From an uncultured Lachnospiraceae bacterium (GTDB taxonomy: Bacteria > Bacillota > Clostridia > Lachnospirales > Lachnospiraceae), in NCBI GenBank assembly GCA_902797705.1, contig CADBTX010000299.1, positions 1-11,472 on the forward strand: a stretch of DNA of 11,472 nt. Reading direction: 5' to 3'. Each line of letters opens with the position of its first letter. Position 1 is the stretch's first letter. The position numbers and the translations under genes were made by a program. Of this stretch, positions 6,326-11,472 are shown piece after piece. The notes under the pieces are model-generated. The model did not search any database. It was not told the DNA's origin and saw only the letters and a program-made list of their open reading frames with translations.

Positions 6326-7120
6326 ATGGAAAACTATCTTGATACAAAGGGAAGGATATTTGATATACAGAGATATTCCGTCCATGACGGCAGAGGGATA
6401 AGGACCATAGTATTCCTCAAGGGATGCATACTCCGCTGCCGCTGGTGCTGCAATCCTGAATCCCAGAGCTACGAGATCCAGGAGATGAAAAGCCCCGACG
6501 GAAAGATAAAGGTCATGGGAAAGGATGTGACGGTCCGGGAGGTGATGGAGACCGTTAATAAGGATTCCAGATACTATTTCAGGAGCGGCGGCGGCATCAC
6601 CCTGTCGGGGGGAGAAAGCCTGCTGCAGCCTGAATTCGCGAGAGATCTTTTCCGGGCCGCAAAGGACAGGGGATACACCACGGCTCTTGAGAGCATGGCG
6701 GGAGTCAGCTATGACCGGATAGAGATGGTGCTTCCCTACCTTGACCAGTATCTTATGGATATCAAGCACACGGATCCTGAGAAACACCGGAAATTCACCG
6801 GGAAGGAAAACAGCCTGATGCTTGAGAACGCAAAGAAGGTGGCCTCTTCCGGACAGACGGAGCTCATAATCCGCACTCCGGTCATTCCGGGCTTTAATGA
6901 TACCCCGGAGGAGATAAGAGGGATAGCTTCGTTTGCGGCGACGCTTCCCGGAGTAAAGATCATGCATATACTTCCCTATCATCGTCTGGGCTACGACAAG
7001 TACATCGGACTCGGTCGGGAATACACAATGGGGAATGCAGAACCTCCAAATCAACAAAAAATGGAAATCTTAAAATCTATTGTTGAATCATGTGGTTTAA
7101 CGTGTGTAATCGGAGGATAA
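6326..7120 (+). CDS. Glycyl radical enzyme activating enzyme (radical SAM)
   Basis: A 264-residue radical-SAM activase that installs the glycyl radical on the dehydratase encoded just upstream. C34-x3-C38-x2-C41 binds the SAM [4Fe-4S] cluster. T92-L-S-G-G-E-S98 is the SAM-binding GGE motif, and DIKHTDPEKH (145-154) and VIPGFND are typical of GRE activases. I chose the ATG at 6326 because GGAG (6317-6320) precedes it by 5 bases. A GTG at 6320, overlapping the dehydratase stop, would add two residues. Between C41 and the GGE motif there is no ferredoxin-like cysteine insert, unlike many diol-dehydratase activases, so it resembles the pyruvate formate-lyase activase layout. The last ~85 bases are distinctly A+T-richer (about one third G+C by hand count) and contain a promoter-like repeat. 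Confidence 0.92.
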   Translation: MENYLDTKGRIFDIQRYSVHDGRGIRTIVFLKGCILRCRWCCNPESQSYEIQEMKSPDGKIKVMGKDVTVREVMETVNKDSRYYFRSGGGITLSGGESLLQPEFARDLFRAAKDRGYTTALESMAGVSYDRIEMVLPYLDQYLMDIKHTDPEKHRKFTGKENSLMLENAKKVASSGQTELIIRTPVIPGFNDTPEEIRGIASFAATLPGVKIMHILPYHRLGYDKYIGLGREYTMGNAEPPNQQKMEILKSIVESCGLTCVIGG

Positions 7121-7123
7121 GGT

Positions 7124-7156
7124 AACGGCAGCTGTTTTACGGCTGCCGTTCTTTTT
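7124..7156 (+). terminator. Intrinsic terminator after dehydratase/activase unit
   Basis: AACGGCAGC (7124-7132) and GCTGCCGTT (7142-7150) form a perfect 9-bp GC-rich stem with a 9-base loop, followed by CTTTTT. It starts 4 bases after the activase stop and separates unit 1 from the aldolase-shell unit. Confidence 0.9.
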
Positions 7157-7166
7157 AAATTACCTG

Positions 7167-7195
7167 TTGACAGATGTGGTTTTATGATCTATAAT
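7167..7195 (+). promoter_or_regulatory. Perfect consensus sigma-A promoter of the aldolase-shell unit
   Basis: TTGACA (7167-7172), a 17-base spacer and TATAAT (7190-7195) match the consensus fully, as at the dehydratase promoter. The start is expected at about 7202. The spacer holds ATGTGGTTT (7174-7182), the reverse complement of AAACCACAT at 3654-3662 in the other promoter. The ~80-base leader is A/C-rich and looks unstructured. Confidence 0.88.
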
Positions 7196-7217
7196 CGGTC
7201 ACAAAACAACATACATC

Positions 7218-7232
7218 ACAGGTAAAAGTCCA
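7218..7232. promoter_or_regulatory. Shared operator-like element, copy 2
   Basis: ACAGGTAAAAGTCCA is the reverse complement of 3698-3712 at 14 of 15 positions. It begins 22 bases after the -10 box, in the early transcribed region, as in copy 1. Together with the ATGTGGTTT in the spacer it reproduces the 47-bp centre-to-centre spacing of the dehydratase promoter. Confidence 0.6.
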
Positions 7233-7283
7233 AAAAATCAAACAAATAACACATCAGACATTGCATATAAGGAGGCTTATCTT

Positions 7284-8096
7284 ATGCAGAACGAGTTTGA
7301 AATCAAGAAACAGATCCTGGATATAGGAAAAAGGATCTATAACAGGGGGATGGTTGCGGCCAATGACGGTAATATCTCCGTTAAGCTCAATGACCACGAG
7401 TTCTTATGTACTCCCACAGGCGTATCAAAGGGATTTATGACCCCTGAGATGATCTGCAAGGTTAATGAAAAGGGTGAGGTCATTCAGGCTACAGCTCCCT
7501 ACCGTCCTTCATCAGAGATAAAGATGCACATGAGGGTTTATGAAAAGAGGCCCGATGTAGGTGCAGTGGTGCATGCGCATCCCACCTTCGCTACCAGCTT
7601 TGCAATAGCGGGGATACCTCTTACACAGCCCATAATGCCCGAAGCTGTGATCTCTCTTGGCTGCGTTCCCATCGCCAAGTACGGCACGCCTTCGACAAAT
7701 GAGATCCCCGATGCGGTAGAGGAATATCTTCCCTACTTTGACGCGGTTCTTTTGGAGAGCCACGGAGCCCTTTCCTATTCGGTAGATCTTACTCAGGCAT
7801 ACTACAAGATGGAATCCCTTGAGTTCTACGCAGAGCTTCTCTATAAGTCAAGGATGCTTGGCGGTCCCAAGGAATTCGATCAGAAGACGGTTGAAAAGCT
7901 TTATGAGATCAGAAGGAAGATGGGTCTTCCCGGAAAGCATCCCGCTAACCTCTGCCAGAATAAGGGTGGCAGCAACTGCCATAACTGCGGTAACGGCTGC
8001 GGCAGCGTTTCAACAGGTGGAAGCAGCGAGGCAAATGCAGATCCCGCACTTATTGCAGAGATAACCAGAAAGGTTATGGAACAGTTAGGGAAATAA
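7284..8096 (+). CDS. Class II aldolase (L-fuculose-1-phosphate aldolase type) with C-terminal encapsulation peptide
   Basis: A 270-residue zinc-dependent class II aldolase. Expected reaction: fuculose-1-P or rhamnulose-1-P to DHAP plus L-lactaldehyde. Candidate ligands are H97 and H99 (V-H-A-H-P) and H160 (ESHGA), with E78 (PSSE) as catalytic acid/base. All are offset by +5 from E. coli FucA E73/H92/H94/H155, so numbering supports the family. The catalytic domain ends near residue 218. A linker follows with four cysteines, C224-x7-C232-x2-C235-x3-C239, and a Gly/Ser-rich stretch. The final helix (about 252-270, DPALIAEITRKVMEQLGK) fits a microcompartment encapsulation peptide. AGGAGG (7270-7275) precedes the ATG. 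First gene of unit 2; the aldehyde dehydrogenase gene follows after 11 bases. Confidence 0.92.
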   Translation: MQNEFEIKKQILDIGKRIYNRGMVAANDGNISVKLNDHEFLCTPTGVSKGFMTPEMICKVNEKGEVIQATAPYRPSSEIKMHMRVYEKRPDVGAVVHAHPTFATSFAIAGIPLTQPIMPEAVISLGCVPIAKYGTPSTNEIPDAVEEYLPYFDAVLLESHGALSYSVDLTQAYYKMESLEFYAELLYKSRMLGGPKEFDQKTVEKLYEIRRKMGLPGKHPANLCQNKGGSNCHNCGNGCGSVSTGGSSEANADPALIAEITRKVMEQLGK

Positions 8097-8107
8097 AGAA
8101 AGGAAGC

Positions 8108-9502
8108 ATGATGGCAGTAGACGAAAGAATGGTCCGTGACATCGTGCAGGAGGTCGTGGCAAAAATGCAGATCTCCGGAGATGCGGGAAAGATGCACGGT
8201 GTATTCGCCGACATGAACGAATGCATCAGCGCCGCGAAGGAAGCGCAGAAAAAGATCCGCGTCATGTCACTGGATCAGAGAGAAAAGATCATCTCCATCA
8301 TAAGGAGAAAGATAAGAGAAAACGCAGAAACCCTGGCCCGTATGGGAGTTTCGGAGACGGGAATGGGAAATGTGGGGGATAAGATCTTAAAGCACCATCT
8401 GGTAGCCGACAAGTGTCCCGGAACAGAGGACATCACTACGGTGGCCTGGAGCGGCGACAGAGGACTGTCCCTTACGGAAATGGGACCCTTCGGGGTGATA
8501 GGAGCCATCACACCCTGCACCAACCCTTCGGAAACGGTGCTCTGCAATGTGATAGGCATGCTGGCCGGAGGGAATACGGTGGTGTTCAATCCCCATCCCA
8601 AGGCCGTGAAGACCTCCATTTTCGCCATAAACCTCTGCAACGAGGCTTCCCTTGAAGGGGGCGGACCGGACAATATAGCCTGCACCTGCGAAAAACCCAC
8701 TATGGACAGCAGTGCGGTAATGATGAAACATCCGGACATCTCACTGATAGCCGCTACCGGAGGCCCCGGAGTGGTGACGGCGGTGCTCTCCTCCGGAAAG
8801 AGAGGCATCGGCGCCGGAGCCGGAAATCCTCCCGCCCTTGTGGATGAGACCGCGGACGTGAGACATGCGGCAGAAGCCATAGTAAACGGCTGTACCTTTG
8901 ACAACAATCTTCCCTGCATAGCAGAAAAGGAGATCGTCTGTGTAGAGTCGGTGGCTGATGAACTGATGCACTACATGCTGACCGAGCAGGGCTGTTACCT
9001 TGCCAGCGAGGCCGAGCAGCAGGCCCTTATAAAGAGGGTAATAGATGAAAAGGGTTCACCCATGAGGGACTGCGTCGGAAGAAGCGCAAAGGTCCTTCTC
9101 GGAATGATCGGGGTAACGGTGCCGGAGGATATCCGCTGCATAACCTTCTTCGGTGAAAAGGAGAATCCGCTTATCAGTACGGAACTCATGATGCCGATCC
9201 TCGGAGTGGTAAAGGCAAAGGATTTTGATGACGCCGTGGAAAAGGCCGTGTGGCTTGAGCATGGCAACAGGCATTCGGCACATATCCATTCAAAGAACGT
9301 GGACCATATAACACAGTACGCCAGAGCGATCGATACGGCCATACTTGTAAAGAACGGCCCCAGTTACTCGGCGATAGGGTTCGGAGGAGAGGGCTATTGC
9401 ACCTTCACCATAGCAAGCCGGACCGGAGAGGGACTGACAAGCGCTTCCAGCTTCACAAAGAGAAGAAGATGCGTGATGGTTGACAGTCTCTGCATACGAT
9501 AA
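8108..9502 (+). CDS. CoA-acylating propionaldehyde dehydrogenase (PduP-like), microcompartment-targeted
   Basis: A 464-residue aldehyde dehydrogenase of the PduP/EutE type that converts propionaldehyde plus CoA and NAD+ to propionyl-CoA. The nucleophile is C270 in F-D-N-N-L-P-C. Family signatures include GPFGVIGAITPCTNPSET (126-143) and a nucleotide-binding TGGPGVV (217-223). Residues 4-22 (VDERMVRDIVQEVVAKMQI) form an amphipathic helix like the encapsulation peptide of PduP, separated from the catalytic domain by a short linker. Two tandem ATGs start the frame (8108 and 8111), with AAAGGA just upstream. The alcohol dehydrogenase gene follows after 21 bases. The reductive partner regenerates NAD+ inside the shell. 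The substrate is inferred from the dehydratase; longer or other aldehydes are possible. Confidence 0.92.
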   Translation: MMAVDERMVRDIVQEVVAKMQISGDAGKMHGVFADMNECISAAKEAQKKIRVMSLDQREKIISIIRRKIRENAETLARMGVSETGMGNVGDKILKHHLVADKCPGTEDITTVAWSGDRGLSLTEMGPFGVIGAITPCTNPSETVLCNVIGMLAGGNTVVFNPHPKAVKTSIFAINLCNEASLEGGGPDNIACTCEKPTMDSSAVMMKHPDISLIAATGGPGVVTAVLSSGKRGIGAGAGNPPALVDETADVRHAAEAIVNGCTFDNNLPCIAEKEIVCVESVADELMHYMLTEQGCYLASEAEQQALIKRVIDEKGSPMRDCVGRSAKVLLGMIGVTVPEDIRCITFFGEKENPLISTELMMPILGVVKAKDFDDAVEKAVWLEHGNRHSAHIHSKNVDHITQYARAIDTAILVKNGPSYSAIGFGGEGYCTFTIASRTGEGLTSASSFTKRRRCVMVDSLCIR

Positions 9503-9523
9503 AAGAAAGGAGAGACAACTTTA

Positions 9524-10750
9524 ATGTCAGTTAATGCCAATGATATAGAAGCCATAGTCCGTCAGGTATTGAGCACCATGGACGGCAAGGGAACCGCATC
9601 TCCGGCTCCCTATGTATCCGGCGGAAACGGCGGCGGATATGATATCCCGAAGACCGCCCACTGTGCATTCCTCACAGACTTAAAGCACTTTGAGATAAAA
9701 GAATTCCCCATGCCTGAAGTGGGAGATGATGACATCCTGGTGAAGGTGGAAGGCACAGGTATCTGCGGAACGGATGCAGCTGAGTACAAATTCGATCCCT
9801 TTAAGTACATCCCCATCAATCTCGGACACGAGGGAACGGGAACGGTAGTAAAGGTCGGAAAGAATGTAAGCCGTGATTCTGCAGGAAAGCCCTTAGGCTT
9901 AGGAGATAAGGTCGTTACCTGCATGATCTTCAAGGATGATCCCTCGATCACCATGTTCGACTTAAATAAGCAGAACGTGGGCGAGGCAGATGTATACGGT
10001 CTTATACCGGATGACGAGAGACATCTCACAGGATGGTTTTCCGATTACATCCTGATCCGGGGCGGATCCACAGTATTCAACGTATCCGATATGGATCTTG
10101 ATTCCAGGATACTGATCGAGCCCAGCGCGGTACTGATCCACGCGGTAGAAAGGGCGAAGAGTACCGGAATACTCAGGTTCAATTCAAAGGTTGTGGTCCA
10201 GGGCTGCGGTCCCATCGGTCTTATCTGCGTAGCGGTACTCCGGACCATGGGTATCACAAATATCGTAACGGTGGACGGAAATGACCAGAGACTGGAGTTC
10301 TCCCATGAGATGGGTGCCACAGGTCACGTAAACTTCATGAACCATAAGGGTATCGAAGCCCTTACGGAAGCAGTGAAGAAGGAGTTTGGCGGAGATCTGG
10401 CGGATTTCGCATTCCAGTGTACAGGTTCACCTGCCGGACACAGCAATATCTATAAATTCATAAGGAACGGCGGCGGGCTTTGCGAGCTTGGATTCTTTAT
10501 AAACGGCGGTGACGCCACCATAAATCCTCACTTCGATATCTGCTCAAAGGAGATCACAACGGTAGGCTCCTGGGTTTACACCTTAAGAGATTACGCTACC
10601 ACCTTTGAATTCCTGAAGGCAGCGAAGAGGGACGGGATCCCCATGAGCAAGCTTATAACACACAGGTTCGATCTCAAGGATATCAACGAAGCCTTTGAGA
10701 CAAATATAGCCCAGAAGGGTCTGAAGATCGCCGTAATGAGCGGCAGATGA
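9524..10750 (+). CDS. Zinc-type alcohol dehydrogenase with N-terminal encapsulation peptide
   Basis: A 408-residue medium-chain (MDR) dehydrogenase. In this pathway it would reduce propionaldehyde to 1-propanol and/or lactaldehyde to 1,2-propanediol with NADH. Catalytic zinc candidates are C81 (G-I-C-G-T-D), H102 and E103 (G-H-E-G-T-G), with E199 a possible fourth ligand. The Rossmann motif G227-C-G-P-I-G232 and D251 at the end of the second strand point to NAD rather than NADP. The four-cysteine structural zinc lobe is absent. An N-terminal amphipathic helix (about 5-19, ANDIEAIVRQVLSTM) plus a Gly-rich linker (32-38) look like an encapsulation peptide. Classical PduQ is an iron-type enzyme, so this is a different family in the same role. 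An AAAGGAGAG ribosome binding site lies about 11 bases before the ATG. Confidence 0.9.
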   Translation: MSVNANDIEAIVRQVLSTMDGKGTASPAPYVSGGNGGGYDIPKTAHCAFLTDLKHFEIKEFPMPEVGDDDILVKVEGTGICGTDAAEYKFDPFKYIPINLGHEGTGTVVKVGKNVSRDSAGKPLGLGDKVVTCMIFKDDPSITMFDLNKQNVGEADVYGLIPDDERHLTGWFSDYILIRGGSTVFNVSDMDLDSRILIEPSAVLIHAVERAKSTGILRFNSKVVVQGCGPIGLICVAVLRTMGITNIVTVDGNDQRLEFSHEMGATGHVNFMNHKGIEALTEAVKKEFGGDLADFAFQCTGSPAGHSNIYKFIRNGGGLCELGFFINGGDATINPHFDICSKEITTVGSWVYTLRDYATTFEFLKAAKRDGIPMSKLITHRFDLKDINEAFETNIAQKGLKIAVMSGR

Positions 10751-10796
10751 CAGCGGATAGGTAACCATCGGAAGAGAAAGGGAAGACAGGAAAGAT

Positions 10797-11111
10797 ATGG
10801 AAGAAGCAGTAGGGATTTTAGAAGTATTCGGTCTCGTAACTGCATTTATGGCGGCTGATGCCGGATGCAAGGCGGGCAGAGTATGGCTGGAACCTTTTGA
10901 TAAGAATAAGCCGGCAAATGCCGATGCCCTTCCGGTCCCGCTTCTCGTCACCATCAAGTTCAGAGGCAGCGTTTCGGATGTGGAGGCTGCCATGGCAGCG
11001 GGAGTTGAGGTGGCAGAGTCCTTAACCGGGATAGTGCAGAAGCATATAATTCCGAGACCTACCGGCGATACAGAAAAGATGCTTAAGATCAATTGTTTTG
11101 ATAAGAATTAA
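10797..11111 (+). CDS. BMC-domain hexameric shell protein with lengthened pore region
   Basis: A 104-residue single-domain BMC (Pfam BMC fold) shell protein: N-terminal EAVGILEVFGLVTAFMAADA, strand LLVTIKFRGSV (49-59), and the H-x-I-P-R-P signature (83-88). Compared with the next gene product, the segment between the first helix and that strand is about 9 residues longer (W30 to L50). It reads EPFDKNKPANADALPVP, at the place where a standard pore loop (K-I-G-S-G) would sit. The domain is not circularly permuted, unlike PduU/EutS. Cys24 and Cys100 are additional oddities. AGGAAAGAT precedes the ATG. It is followed after 14 bases by a canonical BMC-H gene. Hexameric assembly is inferred from the family. 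Confidence 0.9.
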   Translation: MEEAVGILEVFGLVTAFMAADAGCKAGRVWLEPFDKNKPANADALPVPLLVTIKFRGSVSDVEAAMAAGVEVAESLTGIVQKHIIPRPTGDTEKMLKINCFDKN

Positions 11112-11125
11112 GGAGGTAAAAAGTT

Positions 11126-11401
11126 ATGTCACAGGAAGCACTGGGAATGGTTGAGACCAGAGGTCTTACCGCAGCCATTGAGGCAGCTGATGCAATGACA
11201 AAGGCAGCTGAGGTCAGCCTCATAGGAACGGAGAAGATCGGTTCAGGTCTTGTAACCGTTATGGTCCGCGGAGATGTAGGAGCAGTTAAGGCATCTGTTG
11301 AAGCCGGAGCAGCAAACGCATCGAGACTTGGAGAACTGGTAGCGAGCCATGTAATTCCCCGTCCTCATAACGACGTGGAAAAGATCCTGCCGAAGATCTG
11401 A
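11126..11401 (+). CDS. Canonical BMC-H shell protein (PduA/CcmK-like)
   Basis: A 91-residue BMC-domain protein of the usual length for a hexameric shell tile. It begins [20 protein letters not shown] and has the pore motif K37-I-G-S-G41, strand [13 protein letters not shown] (42-54), and H75-V-I-P-R-P80. It likely forms the bulk facet and the pore for propanediol and other small substrates. AAGGAGG (11109-11115) precedes the ATG by 10 bases and starts on the last base of the preceding stop codon. The clean, standard sequence contrasts with the preceding shell protein. Confidence 0.95.
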   Translation: MSQEALGMVETRGLTAAIEAADAMTKAAEVSLIGTEKIGSGLVTVMVRGDVGAVKASVEAGAANASRLGELVASHVIPRPHNDVEKILPKI

Positions 11402-11416
11402 TAAAGGAAGAAGCAA

Positions 11417-11472
11417 ATGGGGAAAGCATACGGATTGATTGAAATAACAGGAGTGGTAGCCGCCATGGACGC
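11417..11472 (+). CDS. Third BMC-domain shell protein, N-terminal fragment (cut by window end)
   Basis: An ATG at 11417, preceded by AAAGGAAG (11403-11410), opens a frame running to the window end. It reads MGKAYGLIEITGVVAAMD, the typical first strand and helix start of a BMC domain (compare [16 protein letters not shown] in the preceding gene). Whether it is a single-domain hexamer or a tandem-domain trimer cannot be seen from 18 residues. It starts 15 bases after the preceding stop and belongs to the same operon. Confidence 0.85.
   Translation, partial: MGKAYGLIEITGVVAAMD

Larger units (their letters stand above)
7081..7198 (+). repeat. Imperfect direct repeat: activase 3' end and aldolase promoter
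   Basis: Copy A (7081-7113) and copy B (7165-7198) share TGTTGA, then three different bases, then ATGTGGTTT, then AATCGG after 9 or 10 bases. That is about 26 of 34 aligned positions. Copy B is the aldolase promoter; copy A encodes the C-terminal residues of the activase. The repeat period is 84-85 bases, with the terminator between the copies. Confidence 0.5.

Noticed and set aside
6275..7057. Long minus-strand open frame opposite the activase gene
   Set aside because: The plus strand encodes a full radical-SAM activase there; the reverse frame shows no recognisable domain or start context.
8275..8919. Long minus-strand open frame opposite the aldehyde dehydrogenase gene
   Set aside because: It is antisense to a well-supported gene with intact catalytic motifs, and has no domain, no ribosome binding site and typical shadow-frame composition.

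Overview
The window looks like a chromosomal segment of an anaerobic Firmicute, most likely a Lachnospiraceae-type Clostridia. The pointers are strong AGGAGG-like ribosome binding sites, consensus sigma-A promoters, moderate G+C, and a gene order that, from memory, matches the fucose/rhamnose-type glycyl radical enzyme microcompartment loci of Clostridium phytofermentans and Roseburia (often called GRM5). The species assignment is inference.

Left part (1-3460): unlinked housekeeping-type genes. Two minus-strand genes encode a PAP2-family membrane phosphatase (cut by the window edge) and a small two-TM potassium channel. A ClC-family chloride channel/transporter runs divergently from them. It is followed by a TetR-type repressor gene with a TTG start, whose upstream region carries two copies of a 16-bp palindrome. 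Next is a small secreted protein of unknown function.

Middle (3461-3782): a non-coding stretch. It holds a cluster of five hairpins that may be a dispersed intergenic repeat, then three phased CCACAWAAT repeats, a perfect TTGACA-17-TATAAT promoter, and a ~98-nt leader.

Right part (3783-11472): a bacterial microcompartment (BMC) locus in two transcription units. Unit 1 is a glycyl radical diol dehydratase plus its radical-SAM activase, closed by an intrinsic terminator. Unit 2 begins at a second perfect consensus promoter. It encodes a class II (fuculose-phosphate-type) aldolase, a CoA-acylating aldehyde dehydrogenase, a zinc-type alcohol dehydrogenase and at least three BMC-domain shell proteins, the last cut by the window end. 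The inferred pathway is fuculose-1-P or rhamnulose-1-P -> DHAP + lactaldehyde -> 1,2-propanediol -> propionaldehyde -> propionyl-CoA and 1-propanol, with the aldehydes held inside the shell. Three unit-2 enzymes carry the same short amphipathic encapsulation-peptide pattern: aldolase at its C-terminus, both dehydrogenases at their N-termini. The dehydratase has no obvious one.

Most notable non-coding signal: the two BMC promoters share two sequence elements at the same positions and the same 47-bp centre-to-centre distance, yet each element is reverse-complemented between the promoters. This looks like a two-site operator for a pathway regulator that is not in the window. The enzyme system itself is a known class. 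The less familiar points are this operator architecture, a Cys cluster in the aldolase linker, a shell protein with a lengthened pore region, and a promoter-like repeat inside the 3' end of the activase gene.
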